DNA of 64,000 bases from Komagataeibacter medellinensis NBRC 3288 (GTDB lineage: Bacteria; Pseudomonadota; Alphaproteobacteria; Acetobacterales; Acetobacteraceae): NCBI RefSeq assembly GCF_000182745.2, contig NC_016027.1, positions 2,978,501-3,042,500 on the forward strand, in the 5' to 3' direction. A program made the position numbers and the translations under genes. Below are positions 27,334 to 35,711 of this stretch, one piece after another. Numbering within the stretch: position 1 is the first letter of the stretch; every line of letters begins with the position of its first letter. Below the pieces are notes generated by a model, which was not told where the DNA came from, searched no databases, and saw nothing but the letters and a program-made list of their open reading frames with translations.

Positions 27334-29544
27334 TTATACCTGCTCAACAAATGTATCGATCACCCGCTTGGGGCCTGCTTTTTCAAACGCGACTTCCAGC
27401 CGGTTTCCCTCGACCGAGGTAATCGTGCCGTAGCCGAATTTCTGGTGGAATACACGCACCCCCACATTCATGCCCGACCGGGCCGGGGTGGGGGTTACGT
27501 CATGCACGCGCTTTGATGCCACCAGCGGGAATGGCGTGCTGCCAAACACGGCGGGGCGGCCAAGGAAGGTGCGCCTGTTGTTGGCTGTATCACCGCGTGT
27601 CTCGACATGCTCGGCGGGCAGTTCCTCCACAAAACGGCTGGGAATGGCGGACTGCCAACTGCCGTATATGAGGCGGTTGGCGGCATGGCTTATGATCGCC
27701 AGTTTCCGTGCCCGCGTAATGCCGACATAGGCCAGGCGGCGTTCTTCCTCCAATCCCTTCAGGCCGCCTTCATCCAGCGTGCGCTGGGATGGGAAGACCC
27801 CTTCCTCCCATCCCGGTAGGAACACGGTGTCGAACTCCAGCCCCTTGGCGCCATGCAGCGTCATGATGCTCATGCTGTCGGCCCCCGAGCGGTCCTCGGC
27901 ATCCATGACGAGGGCGACGTGCTCAAGGAACCCGCCAAGGTTCTCGTAATCCGCCAGTGAGCGGACCAGTTCCTTCAGGTTCTCAAGCCGACCCGGTGCA
28001 TCAGGGGATTTGTCGGCCTTCCACATGTCGATATACCCGCTTTCCTCCAGCAGGTGGTCAATGGCGACGACATGCCCCTCGCGGCCCAGCATCTCACGCG
28101 TGGTGGCGATGCTTTGCATCAGGGCGGCAAGCTGTTCCTTTGCCCGGCCCTTGATGTCGCCCGCCCCCAGCATTTCCAGCACGGCAGCGGTCAGGGGTAT
28201 CTGGCGTTCGCGGGCGTGCATGTGCATTTTCTGCAGGCCCGTGGTGCCTACGCCCCGGCGCGGCACGTTTATGATGCGTTCAAACGCCAGATCATCGGAT
28301 GGCTGGCTGACCACCCGCATGTAGGCGATGGCATCGCGGATTTCGGCGCGTTCGTAAAAGCGCAGGCCGCCGACCACACGGTAGGGTAAGCCAAGGGTGA
28401 TCAGCCGTTCTTCAAACGCGCGGGTCTGGAACCCTGCGCGGACAAGGATGGCAATTTCGCTCATCGGGTGGCCATCGGCACGCAGGCGTTCGATCTCGGT
28501 GCCGACCATGCGGGCCTCGTCATCCGAATCCTGCACGGAAATGACGCGCACCTTTTCGCCTTCCGCATCCTCGCGGCCGGGGTGCAGCGTCTTGCCCAGG
28601 CGTTCCTCGTTATGCGCGATCAGGCCCGATGCAGCGCCCAGGATCTGCCGGGTGGAACGGTAATTGCGTTCCAGCCGGACCACCTTCGCACCGGGGAAGT
28701 CGCGTTCAAAGCGCAGGATGTTTTCCACTTCCGCCCCGCGCCAGGAATAGATCGACTGGTCATCATCACCCACGCAGCAGATGTTCGCACGCTGCGTGCC
28801 CCGGTGTGCCAGCAGCCGCAGCCACAGGTATTGGATGGTGTTGGTATCTTGGTATTCATCCACCAGGATATAGCGGAAGAAGCGATGATACTGCGCCAGT
28901 ACATCAGGGTGTTTGCGCAGGATTTCGGTCATGTGCAGCATCAGGTCGCCAAAATCGCAGGCGTTGATCTGCTTCAGGCGCTGCTGGTAATCGGCATAGA
29001 TCTCGGTGCAGCGGCCATTGGCGAAGTCCGTATCCTCGGCTGCCGTAATGGCATCGGGCATCAGCCCGCGGTCCTTCCATCGCTGGATCACGCCCATGAT
29101 CGCCTGTGGTGGCCAGCGTTTGGTGTCGATGTGGTAGGGTTCAAGCAACTGCTTGAGCAGGCGCAACTGGTCATCGGTATCAAGGATGGTGAAGCTGCTG
29201 GTAAGCTCCACATATTCCGCATGGCGGCGCAGCATGCGTGCGCACAGGGCATGGAACGTGCCCAGCCATAGCCCTTCGGCCGACTCCCCCAGCAGCGCGC
29301 TGACACGCTCGCGCATTTCGCGCGCGGCCTTGTTGGTGAAGGTTACGGCAAGGATCTGGTTGGGCCGTGCCCGGCCCGATAGCAGGATATGTGCGAACCG
29401 TGTGGTCAGCACCCGCGTCTTGCCCGTGCCCGCGCCAGCAAGGACCAGCAGCGGACCATCCGTGGTCTCGATCGCGTCCCGCTGTTCGGGATTGAGTCGG
29501 TTCAGGTAGTCCGGCACCTGGCCGGTTGGGATAAGGCTGTCCAT
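27334..29544 (-). CDS. uvrD: UvrD/PcrA-type superfamily 1A DNA helicase
   Basis: This is a 3'-5' DNA helicase of nucleotide excision and mismatch repair. The 736-residue product has the SF1A motifs: Q/N-terminal LNPEQRDAIETTDGPLLVLA, Walker A AGAGTGKTRVL, FTNKAAREMRERV, motif II LVDEYQDTN, motif III GDDDQSIYSWRGAE, motif IV LERNYRS, and VSIMTLHGAKGLEFD-like motif V. The C-terminus has the PcrA/UvrD tudor-like tail (VRVFHQKFGYGTITSVEGN). It is the first gene of a uvrD-prmA-GNAT unit, and the start is 39 bases from a divergent RadC-like gene. Confidence 0.95.
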   Translation of the reverse strand: MDSLIPTGQVPDYLNRLNPEQRDAIETTDGPLLVLAGAGTGKTRVLTTRFAHILLSGRARPNQILAVTFTNKAAREMRERVSALLGESAEGLWLGTFHALCARMLRRHAEYVELTSSFTILDTDDQLRLLKQLLEPYHIDTKRWPPQAIMGVIQRWKDRGLMPDAITAAEDTDFANGRCTEIYADYQQRLKQINACDFGDLMLHMTEILRKHPDVLAQYHRFFRYILVDEYQDTNTIQYLWLRLLAHRGTQRANICCVGDDDQSIYSWRGAEVENILRFERDFPGAKVVRLERNYRSTRQILGAASGLIAHNEERLGKTLHPGREDAEGEKVRVISVQDSDDEARMVGTEIERLRADGHPMSEIAILVRAGFQTRAFEERLITLGLPYRVVGGLRFYERAEIRDAIAYMRVVSQPSDDLAFERIINVPRRGVGTTGLQKMHMHARERQIPLTAAVLEMLGAGDIKGRAKEQLAALMQSIATTREMLGREGHVVAIDHLLEESGYIDMWKADKSPDAPGRLENLKELVRSLADYENLGGFLEHVALVMDAEDRSGADSMSIMTLHGAKGLEFDTVFLPGWEEGVFPSQRTLDEGGLKGLEEERRLAYVGITRARKLAIISHAANRLIYGSWQSAIPSRFVEELPAEHVETRGDTANNRRTFLGRPAVFGSTPFPLVASKRVHDVTPTPARSGMNVGVRVFHQKFGYGTITSVEGNRLEVAFEKAGPKRVIDTFVEQV

Positions 29545-29583
29545 GACGCTGTCTTCTATAGCAATCCCGGCGCGGGGGCACCA

Positions 29584-30348
29584 ATGCTATCGGATGTGCC
29601 GTTACAATGGTACCATGGGCGGGTGCCACGCGGCAGGTATGGGGGAGTGGGGTTGGAGAAGAATGAGGCTGTGAAGAAGCCAGCCGCAACGGGGCCAGGG
29701 GGGCACCGGGCGCGCATGCGCCAGCGTATCCGTATGGCAGGGGCGTACTCGCTAGCGGATTATGAACTGCTGGAAGTACTGCTGTTCGCGGCCATTCCGC
29801 GCCGTGACACCAAGCCGCAGGCGAAGGCACTACTGGCCCATTTCGGCAGCCTTGCAGCGGTGCTGGATGCCTCCCCCGCCCGCCTGCGGGCCGCAGGGCT
29901 GGGGCCGCGTGGGGTTGCGGTCATGGCCTGCCCGGCGCTGGCCGCCCGCAGGCTGGCCCATGCCGACCTGCGCGGGCGCGTGCTGTTTACGGACATGGCG
30001 GCACTGCTGGCCTATTGTGACCGCCTGCCCAATCATGAACCCGATGGTGTGCGGCTGTTCTGTCTGGATTCAGCGGGCCAGCTTCTGGCCGATGAAGTGG
30101 TACCGCTTGGGGCAGCTGCTCCGACCTGCCGCGCCATGCTCACGCGTGCGCTGGAACTGCATGCCGTCTCCCTTATTACCGTGCGCGATATGGGCGCGGA
30201 CCTTCCTCCGCCACAGGGCAGTGCTGTAGACCAGCACTGGAGCCGCATGCTGTACACCCATGCCCGCCTGATGGGGATGGATGTACAGGATTGTCTTGTC
30301 CGTGGCGGGGGCAGGACGGTCAGCCTGCGCCCTGTCCTGCGGGCCTGA
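29584..30348 (+). CDS. RadC-family protein with degenerate JAMM site (probable pseudoenzyme)
   Basis: This is a RadC/UPF0758 protein of up to 254 residues. The N-terminal helix-hairpin-helix part is well conserved (GHRARMRQRIRMAGAY, SLADYELLEVLLF, LAAVLDASPARLRAAGLG). The C-terminal MPN/JAB domain keeps the RALELHAVSLITV strand but loses the zinc site: the usual AHNHPSGxPxPSxAD reads VRDMGADLPPPQGSAVDQ, and the usual HDHxxxG reads QDCLVRG. ATG 29584 is given as start. TTG 29653, after GGGGGAG, or GTG 29671 would fit the family N-terminus better. An intact RadC paralogue lies 0.8 kb downstream. Confidence 0.8.
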   Translation: MLSDVPLQWYHGRVPRGRYGGVGLEKNEAVKKPAATGPGGHRARMRQRIRMAGAYSLADYELLEVLLFAAIPRRDTKPQAKALLAHFGSLAAVLDASPARLRAAGLGPRGVAVMACPALAARRLAHADLRGRVLFTDMAALLAYCDRLPNHEPDGVRLFCLDSAGQLLADEVVPLGAAAPTCRAMLTRALELHAVSLITVRDMGADLPPPQGSAVDQHWSRMLYTHARLMGMDVQDCLVRGGGRTVSLRPVLRA

Positions 30349-30356
30349 TACGGTTT

Positions 30357-31049
30357 TCAGCTATGGGGATGCGCCCCGGCTGCGGCAAACTGCTGGCTGA
30401 TGGCACCCAGCAGTTCGGAGGGCTGGGTGACCAGCGCATCGGCCCCGGCCTCGGTCAGTTCCTCACGCGTACCATACCCCCATAGCACGCCTAGCGCGCG
30501 GACATGGTTGGCATGCGCGCCGCTGATGTCGAAGCGCCGGTCGCCAATCATCAGCGCGTCCTCGCGCCGGATGTCGTGCTCACGCAGCACGGCGGCAATC
30601 AGTTCAGGCTTTTCGGCACCGCTGTCATCATCGCGCGCACCGGACAGGCCATCGAAATACTGCACGAGGTTGCGCAGGTGCAGGATCTTGCGCGCCAGAT
30701 GGCGCGGCTTGGATGTGGCGACAAACAGGCGCACGCCCTTGGCCGAAAGAGTCTCGATCGTCTCGCGCACATGTTCGAATACCGGGCTTTTATGCATGCC
30801 CTCCGATTCGTAATGCTTGCGGTAGAGTGCCATGGCCTCCTGTACCCGGTCATCGCCATAATGGGCGAGGATATGGGCGATCAGTTCCTCAAGCGGGGGG
30901 CCGACCACCCATGTCAGGTCTATCGACAGGTCAGGCTCGTGCCCAAGGTCGCGCAGTACGGCGTGGATGGATTCCACAATGCCATCGCGGGAGCGGACGA
31001 TGGTTCCGTCCAGATCAAAGAGTACGGTATGGGATCTGTTGAAATGCAT
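30357..31049 (-). CDS. HAD-family phosphatase, phosphoglycolate-phosphatase-like
   Basis: The 230-residue product has all HAD motifs: motif I LFDLDGTIVRSRDGI with nucleophile and acid Asp, motif II LFVATSKPRH (Thr/Ser), motif III Lys in GAEKPELIAAV, and motif IV MIGDRRFDISGA. A helical cap lies between motifs I and II (Gph/PpaX type). Possible substrates are 2-phosphoglycolate or a nucleoside monophosphate; neither can be chosen. AAGGAGG lies 13 bases before the ATG. It is convergent with the RadC-like gene (8-base gap) and divergent from the intact radC. Confidence 0.82.
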   Translation of the reverse strand: MHFNRSHTVLFDLDGTIVRSRDGIVESIHAVLRDLGHEPDLSIDLTWVVGPPLEELIAHILAHYGDDRVQEAMALYRKHYESEGMHKSPVFEHVRETIETLSAKGVRLFVATSKPRHLARKILHLRNLVQYFDGLSGARDDDSGAEKPELIAAVLREHDIRREDALMIGDRRFDISGAHANHVRALGVLWGYGTREELTEAGADALVTQPSELLGAISQQFAAAGAHPHS

Positions 31050-31133
31050 GCAGGTCTATAACCTCCTTGTCCTGCTTGTCATAATGTACCATCAGGACGG
31101 CTTTTGTCCTGAAATTGTTGGGAACGCATCCTT

Positions 31134-31805
31134 TTGTCCGATTACAGGCCGCAGGCTCCGGTATCTGTTCCCCTTACGGGTACGGTCAGCCGGGCGGATG
31201 ACCACGCCCTTGTGCAGCGCCTTGTCCGCACGCTCGATCCGGCCCATCCCGCACCGGACCGGCTGGCGGCGGAACTGCTGGCGCGTTTCGGTTCAGCGGG
31301 AATGATGCTGTCGGCCCCTGTCGGCGCGCTTGATGAGGTGACGGGCAGGGGAACGGCCATCTCTCCCCTGCTTGCCGTGGTGCGGGAGATGGCGCTACGT
31401 CTTCATCGTAGCAGGGTGCGGCATACGGATGTACTGTCCGGTCAGGCGGGGCTGGAGGCATACCTGCAGGCCTGCATGGGCCATGAGGTGATCGAGCAGT
31501 TTCGCGTGCTGTTCCTTGATGGGACATTCCGCCTGCTGGCAGATGAACTGATGGGCACCGGCACGGTTAACCATTCCCCCGTCTATCCGCGTGAGATCAT
31601 GCGCCGTGCCCTGCACCTGCGTGCCGAAAGGCTGGTGCTGGCCCATAACCACCCTGCCGGCCGCCCCGAACCATCGGGCGCGGATATCGAAATGACCATG
31701 CGTATTGTTCAGATCGGCAAGCTCATGGGGGTTGCGGTGCATGATCATATCATTGTCGGCAACGGCTGTAGCCACAGCTTTCGGGCAATGGGACTGCTTG
31801 GCTGA
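31134..31805 (+). CDS. radC: RadC-family JAB-domain protein with intact JAMM motif
   Basis: The 223-residue product (TTG start) has a shortened N-terminal helical region and a complete MPN domain. The zinc ligands are present in LVLAHNHPAGRPEPSGADIE (HxH, Ser and Asp), together with HDHIIVGNG. RadC proteins are common in genomes and on mobile elements but their biochemical role is unsettled; the old DNA repair assignment is not well supported. The first 90 residues are weakly conserved compared with the degenerate paralogue at 29584-30348. Confidence 0.85.
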   Translation: MSDYRPQAPVSVPLTGTVSRADDHALVQRLVRTLDPAHPAPDRLAAELLARFGSAGMMLSAPVGALDEVTGRGTAISPLLAVVREMALRLHRSRVRHTDVLSGQAGLEAYLQACMGHEVIEQFRVLFLDGTFRLLADELMGTGTVNHSPVYPREIMRRALHLRAERLVLAHNHPAGRPEPSGADIEMTMRIVQIGKLMGVAVHDHIIVGNGCSHSFRAMGLLG

Positions 31806-31880
31806 AGTGACTGATGTGATGCGCCGGTTACCCGGAAAGGGAAAGGCTGGCGTACCCCGCAACGGTGGCGATGGGGGTCC

Positions 31881-33026
31881 TTAACCGTTCTCCTCTGCGG
31901 GCGTTGCCAGTGGGCCAAGAGCTGCCTCAACACCAAACGTGCCGGGTAGGCCGCCATGTGTGAAAAGCACGTTCACATGCCCCATCTTGCGCCCCGGTCG
32001 GGCTTCGGTCTTGCCGTAATGATGGGCCAGCAGGCCCGGTGTGGCCATGATTTCGGGCCACAACGCCATGTCATCCGGGCCGATCAGGTTCTTCATCACC
32101 GCGTCATTATGGCGGGTGGCGGGCGGCAGTGGCAGGCCGGTCACGGCGCGTACATGCATCTCGAACTGGTCAACCGGGCAGGCATTCATGGTCCAGTGGC
32201 CGGAATTGTGTGGTCGGGGCGCGATCTCGTTCACGCGCAGGCTGCCATCATGGTCAACGAACATCTCGACCCCTAGCAGCCCGATCAGGCCAAGCGCCGT
32301 GGCAATGCGACGGGCAAGGTCGCGCGCCTGCGCGGCAAGATCCGGAGCAATGCGGGCCGGGGCCAGACTTATGTCGAGAATGCCGTTGCGGTGGCGGTTT
32401 TCGGTTACGTCAAACGTGCTGATATCCCCCTGCGCGTTGCGCGCCACCATGACGCTGACCTCGCAGGCGAAGCGCACCATGCCCTCGGCCACCAGCGGAT
32501 GGGGGCGCAGCGTGTCGAATGCATGGTCCAGGTCCGCTTCATTATGGATGCGTGCCTGACCCTTGCCATCATAGCCCAGTCGCGTGGTCTTGAGGATGAA
32601 GGGATAGCCCAACGCTGCCGCCGCCCGGTCCAGATCGGCCCGGCTTTCCACCGCATGCCACGGGGCGACGGGAATGCCGTGTTCCCCCATGAAGGTTTTC
32701 TCGGCAATCCGGTCCTGGCTGATCCGCAGGATGGCGCCCGCCGGATGCACAGGCCGGATGCTGGAAAGCAGGTCCAGCCCGTCGGCGCTGATATTTTCGA
32801 ACTCGAAGGTAATGACATCCACCGCATCGGCAAAGCGGCGCAGGGCGTCATGGTCGTCATACCGGCCCAGGGTCACGGCGTGGGCTACCTGTGCTGCGGG
32901 TCCGTTGGCCTCGGCCGTCAGGATATGGGCGCGATAGCCAAGACGGGCAGCCGCAATGGCGGACATGCGGCCCAACTGGCCACCGCCCACAATGCCAAGG
33001 ACACTACCGGGAGAAAGCGTGCTCAT
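31881..33026 (-). CDS. purK: N5-carboxyaminoimidazole ribonucleotide synthetase
   Basis: PurK uses ATP and bicarbonate to carboxylate AIR to N5-CAIR. The 381-residue ATP-grasp protein starts [21 protein letters not shown]. It has [48 protein letters not shown] (ATP-binding Lys region), and [18 protein letters not shown], the PurK C-terminal signature. The start overlaps the purE stop by 4 bases, so the two enzymes are coupled. With purM and purN elsewhere in the window it completes several steps of de novo purine synthesis. Confidence 0.96.
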   Translation of the reverse strand: MSTLSPGSVLGIVGGGQLGRMSAIAAARLGYRAHILTAEANGPAAQVAHAVTLGRYDDHDALRRFADAVDVITFEFENISADGLDLLSSIRPVHPAGAILRISQDRIAEKTFMGEHGIPVAPWHAVESRADLDRAAAALGYPFILKTTRLGYDGKGQARIHNEADLDHAFDTLRPHPLVAEGMVRFACEVSVMVARNAQGDISTFDVTENRHRNGILDISLAPARIAPDLAAQARDLARRIATALGLIGLLGVEMFVDHDGSLRVNEIAPRPHNSGHWTMNACPVDQFEMHVRAVTGLPLPPATRHNDAVMKNLIGPDDMALWPEIMATPGLLAHHYGKTEARPGRKMGHVNVLFTHGGLPGTFGVEAALGPLATPAEENG

Positions 33027-33538
33027 CGGGTCGGTTCATCCGCCACGGATGCCGTCTGCCGTGCGCGCCATGCCGCCAGCCTGTCGCCCAGTTCCGGGTC
33101 CGTCAGCGCCAGTATGGAAGCAGCCAGCAGGGCCGCATTGGTCGCCCCCGCCTTGCCAATGGCCAGCGTGCCCACGGGAATGCCGCCGGGCATCTGCACG
33201 ATGGAAAGCAGGCTGTCCATGCCCTTGAGTGCATGCGATTCGACAGGCACCCCCAGCACCGGCAGCGCGGTCCAGGCCGCACACATGCCCGGCAGGTGCG
33301 CAGCCCCCCCAGCCCCTGCAATAATGACCGAAAGCCCGCGCGCCTGCGCCGATTTGGCATAGCTGGCCAGTCGGTCTGGTGTGCGGTGGGCCGATACGAT
33401 GCGCACCTCATGCATGATATCCAGCGCTTCCAGCACGGCAGTGGCGTGGCGCATGGTTTCCCAGTCGGACTGGCTACCCATGATCAGCCCCACGCGCGGG
33501 GAAAGTGTGGTGGAAGGTGAAGGGGAGGGAATGGTCAC
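33023..33538 (-). CDS. purE: N5-CAIR mutase, PurE class I
   Basis: PurE moves the carboxylate of N5-CAIR from N5 to C4. The 171-residue product has a short Ser/Pro-rich tail, then [14 protein letters not shown], the active-site [29 protein letters not shown], and [20 protein letters not shown]. Together with purK next to it this is the bacterial two-protein route. The start is a GTG at 33538. Only 24 bases separate it from the upstream DUF465 gene, which may belong to the same transcript. Confidence 0.96.
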   Translation of the reverse strand: MTIPSPSPSTTLSPRVGLIMGSQSDWETMRHATAVLEALDIMHEVRIVSAHRTPDRLASYAKSAQARGLSVIIAGAGGAAHLPGMCAAWTALPVLGVPVESHALKGMDSLLSIVQMPGGIPVGTLAIGKAGATNAALLAASILALTDPELGDRLAAWRARQTASVADEPTR

Positions 33539-33562
33539 GTCTGGCGTACTCTCGTGAGATAT

Positions 33563-33763
33563 TCAGGCAATGCTGTCAGGGATCAGGCGGCTTTCCAGCC
33601 ATGTGATCTCATCTTTGAGCAGGAGCTTGCGCTTTTTCAGCCTTTGCAGTTGCAACTGGTCCGTCACCTGCTGGGCCATGCGGCTTATGACCGTATCAAG
33701 ATCACGGTGTTCGCTGCGCAGTTCGTGCAGCTTGCGAAGGAGGGTATCGCGATCTGTCAGCAT
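33563..33763 (-). CDS. DUF465 (YdcH-like) small helical protein
   Basis: The 66-residue protein is almost entirely helical and charged: LLRKLHELRSEHRDLDTVIS, then LKKRKLLLKDEITWLESRLI. This is the antiparallel helical-pair pattern of DUF465/YdcH. The function of the family is unknown. It lies 24 bases upstream of purE on the same strand and is head-to-head with a second DUF465 gene across a 161-base gap. Confidence 0.85.
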   Translation of the reverse strand: MLTDRDTLLRKLHELRSEHRDLDTVISRMAQQVTDQLQLQRLKKRKLLLKDEITWLESRLIPDSIA

Positions 33764-33924
33764 GGCGGCTCATCTGTTAGGTGGGCATGTCGCTATCCTA
33801 AGCATATCCGCCGTAAAACGCGAAATGCAGGAGATGATGCCCTTGGCCTGCAATTTTAACATGGAATTTGCTCGCGCGTCTGGTCTAGCCTGATCGGGTT
33901 GCACACGAAACGCTGGAGGTATCC

Positions 33925-34095
33925 ATGTCGTACGAAGCACGTATCAACAGCCTTAAGAGCCGTCATGCCCGGCTTGATGCCCGCCTTTTTGACGAGGATC
34001 GGAGACCGCTGCCCGATGCGGGGACCATACGCCGCCTCAAACTTGAAAAACTGCGCGTAAAGGAAGAGATCGAACGCCTGGCCCGACTGGGCTGA
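33925..34095 (+). CDS. Second DUF465-like small helical protein
   Basis: A 56-residue frame begins at ATG 33925 with a good Shine-Dalgarno (CTGGAGG about 5 bases upstream). It reads MSYEARINSLKSRHARLDAR, then RRLKLEKLRVKEEIERLARL. The helix-turn-helix pair, charged heptads and LKxxKLxxKEEI pattern match DUF465, like its divergent neighbour. A GC-rich hairpin follows at 34105-34131. Its function is unknown. Confidence 0.82.
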   Translation: MSYEARINSLKSRHARLDARLFDEDRRPLPDAGTIRRLKLEKLRVKEEIERLARLG

Positions 34096-34104
34096 ACCCG
34101 TAAC

Positions 34105-34131
34105 CCCGCCGCCCCTTGCCGGGGCGGCGGG
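34105..34131. terminator. GC-rich hairpin between DUF465 gene and trcR
   Basis: CCCGCCGCCCC (34105-34115) pairs perfectly with GGGGCGGCGGG (34121-34131) around a 5-base loop. No T-run follows on either strand, so it could terminate weakly or block 3' exonucleases of the two convergent genes. Confidence 0.5.
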
Positions 34132-34137
34132 CGCGGG

Positions 34138-34725
34138 TCAGATGACGCGGTCGTCCTCGTCATCAAGTTCCAGCGGCTGGGGTACGGCCTGACCTTCGCG
34201 CGCGAGGCGTTCATTGGCAGCCAGCACCATGGCGTTGAGGTCAGTCTGGCTGCATAGGCCCAGTGTTACCGGGTCACGCGGCTTGATGTTCGCGCTGTTC
34301 CAGTGCTGCTTGGTGCGTATTTTCTCGATCGTGTCCTTGGTGGTGCCCAGCAGTTTGCTGGTCTGCTGCTCGGACAGTTGCGGGAAATTGCGCAGCACGA
34401 AGGCAATCGCATCCGGGCGGTCGTTGCGCTTGGCAACCGGCGTGTAGCGCGCACCCTTGGAGCGACGGTTGATCGGGTTAGCCGGGGGCAGGATCTTGAG
34501 CCGCGCCTCGGGGTCCTTCTCGCAGCGTGTAATTTCCGCCTGGGTCAACTGGTGGTTGGCAATCGGGTCGTAACCCACGATTCCCTGTGCCACTTCCCCA
34601 TCGGCAATGGCCTGGACTTCAAGGGGGTGCATGCCACAGAATTCAGCAATCTGGGTAAAGGTCAGCGCCGTCTTTTCAATAAGCCACACGGCGGTTGCCT
34701 TGGGCATCAGGGGCAGGGCAGTCAT
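34138..34725 (-). CDS. trcR: Cell-cycle transcriptional regulator TrcR family (DUF1013)
   Basis: The 195-residue product matches DUF1013, a family found in alphaproteobacteria and named TrcR for a cell-cycle role. Visible features are PLMPKATAVWLIEKTALTFT and QIAEFCGMHPLEVQAIADG (a helix-turn-helix-like segment), GIVGYDPIANHQLTQAEI, and NFPQLSEQQTSKLLGTTKDT (a second DNA-binding-like helix pair), then an acidic tail. ATG 34725 is preferred to TTG 34731 because AGGA precedes it. A perfect 16-base palindrome lies 20 bases upstream. The naming is recalled from annotation practice; the DNA target is unknown. Confidence 0.8.
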   Translation of the reverse strand: MTALPLMPKATAVWLIEKTALTFTQIAEFCGMHPLEVQAIADGEVAQGIVGYDPIANHQLTQAEITRCEKDPEARLKILPPANPINRRSKGARYTPVAKRNDRPDAIAFVLRNFPQLSEQQTSKLLGTTKDTIEKIRTKQHWNSANIKPRDPVTLGLCSQTDLNAMVLAANERLAREGQAVPQPLELDDEDDRVI

Positions 34726-34744
34726 TATCAATCAGGTCCTACAG

Positions 34745-34760
34745 CGTGTGGCGCCACACG
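34745..34760. promoter_or_regulatory. Perfect 16-base palindrome upstream of trcR
   Basis: CGTGTGGCGCCACACG at 34745-34760 is a perfect palindrome 20 bases upstream of the trcR ATG. It could be an operator for a dimeric regulator, possibly TrcR itself, or a small leader hairpin. Confidence 0.4.
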
Positions 34761-34922
34761 CAGGCACCTGAAAGGGTGTTCGGAACGACCCCATATTCTG
34801 GTGGGAGCCGTGCGTACCTGCTGGCGCGCCAGAAACAGAAAACACTCGTGGCAGTGATATGAAGGTTGCGGGTGGCAAAGGTCAAGACTTCAATCCATGC
34901 GTCCGGAATGTTTCTCGTTAAT

Positions 34923-34955
34923 AAAAAACAGGGGCGGACCACTGGCCCGCCCCTG
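34923..34955 (-). terminator. Rho-independent terminator of the small heat-shock gene
   Basis: On the minus strand CAGGGGCGG and CCGCCCCTG (34929-34937 and 34947-34955) form a 9-bp stem, followed by a run of six T. It lies 24 bases past the hsp20 stop codon. Confidence 0.85.
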
Positions 34956-34978
34956 CTGCAGATCATCGGGTATGCCCT

Positions 34979-35521
34979 TTACGCAGCACAACATCCGGCT
35001 ACTTGCGCCGTGGGTACTGCGGTCTGTGCCGCCATCGCGGGGTGGGTCATGCCAGCTTTCGCCGGATCGGTAGCAGCGGCCTCGTTGCCTGCCATGGCAC
35101 GGCCGGATGAGACGGGAATGCGCCGGGGCTTGAGGGCTTCGGGCACGATCTGGCGTACGGCGATGCGCAGCAGGCCGTTGGTCAGGTCCGCGCTTTCCAC
35201 CACCACATGGTCAGCCAGCACGAAGCGGCGCTCGAATGCGCGGGTGGCAATGCCGCGATAAAGCATTTCACGCCCCTGCGCGGGGGCGTCGCCCACACGA
35301 CCGGATACGATCAGCGTGTTGTCCTGTACCGTAAGTTCGATGTCATCAGGCCCGAAACCCGCCACCGCCATGGTCAGGGCATACTGGGCATCGGACAGTT
35401 TTTCTATGTTGTAAGGGGGGTAGGATGGGCTGACCGGGTTCTGGGTTGCCGTATCGACGAGTTGTGCCAGACGGTCGAATCCTATGGCGCTGCGGAACAG
35501 CGGCGCGAAATCATAAGCCAT
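34979..35521 (-). CDS. Small heat-shock protein, Hsp20/IbpA family
   Basis: This is an ATP-independent holdase chaperone. From ATG 35521 it has 180 residues: an IbpA-like start MAYDFAPLFRSAIGFDRLAQ, PPYNIEKLSDAQYALTMAVA, and the alpha-crystallin domain ending with ADLTNGLLRIAV (the A-x-x-x-N-G-x-L signature) and a C-terminal tail with the PRRIPV IxI-like motif. A longer tail (about 40 Ala-rich residues ending VAGCCAA) is unusual. GGAGG lies 7 bases before the ATG, within a hairpin that may act as a thermometer, and a heat-shock-type promoter lies upstream. Confidence 0.92.
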   Translation of the reverse strand: MAYDFAPLFRSAIGFDRLAQLVDTATQNPVSPSYPPYNIEKLSDAQYALTMAVAGFGPDDIELTVQDNTLIVSGRVGDAPAQGREMLYRGIATRAFERRFVLADHVVVESADLTNGLLRIAVRQIVPEALKPRRIPVSSGRAMAGNEAAATDPAKAGMTHPAMAAQTAVPTAQVAGCCAA

Positions 35522-35527
35522 TTTATA

Positions 35528-35545
35528 ACCTCCATGAAGCAAGGT
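35528..35545 (-). promoter_or_regulatory. Candidate ROSE-type RNA thermometer hairpin masking the hsp20 Shine-Dalgarno
   Basis: The minus-strand leader contains ACCTTGCTTCATGGAGGT just before the hsp20 ATG. ACCTTGCT can pair with the GGAGGT ribosome-binding site, and TTGCT opposite GGAGG is the conserved core of ROSE elements found in alphaproteobacterial small heat-shock genes. The leader from the candidate promoter is about 110 bases, the typical ROSE length. Confidence 0.55.
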
Positions 35546-35632
35546 CTGTATTGATGCGGCCCCTCGGTCGAGCAGGCCGCCATTTCCGGGTAATGCGCGT
35601 GGACCCGCTTGGGCATCCGGCGCATTCCAGAC

Positions 35633-35659
35633 ATGGGAATGCCCGGCCCCCCGTTCAAG
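35633..35659 (-). promoter_or_regulatory. Candidate sigma-32 (RpoH) heat-shock promoter for hsp20
   Basis: On the minus strand CTTGAA (35659-35654) and TCCCAT (35638-35633) are 15 bases apart, matching the RpoH pattern CTTGAA-N13-17-CCCCAT. The -35 element lies in the loop of an inverted repeat (AATGCCCGG/CCGGGCATT, 35639-35647 and 35663-35671). That repeat may also end the rpmE transcript. Confidence 0.5.
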
Positions 35660-35711
35660 GGACCGGGCATTTCCGGCAGTCAAGGCTTCATGAAGTGTGG
35701 GCGGAGGACGA

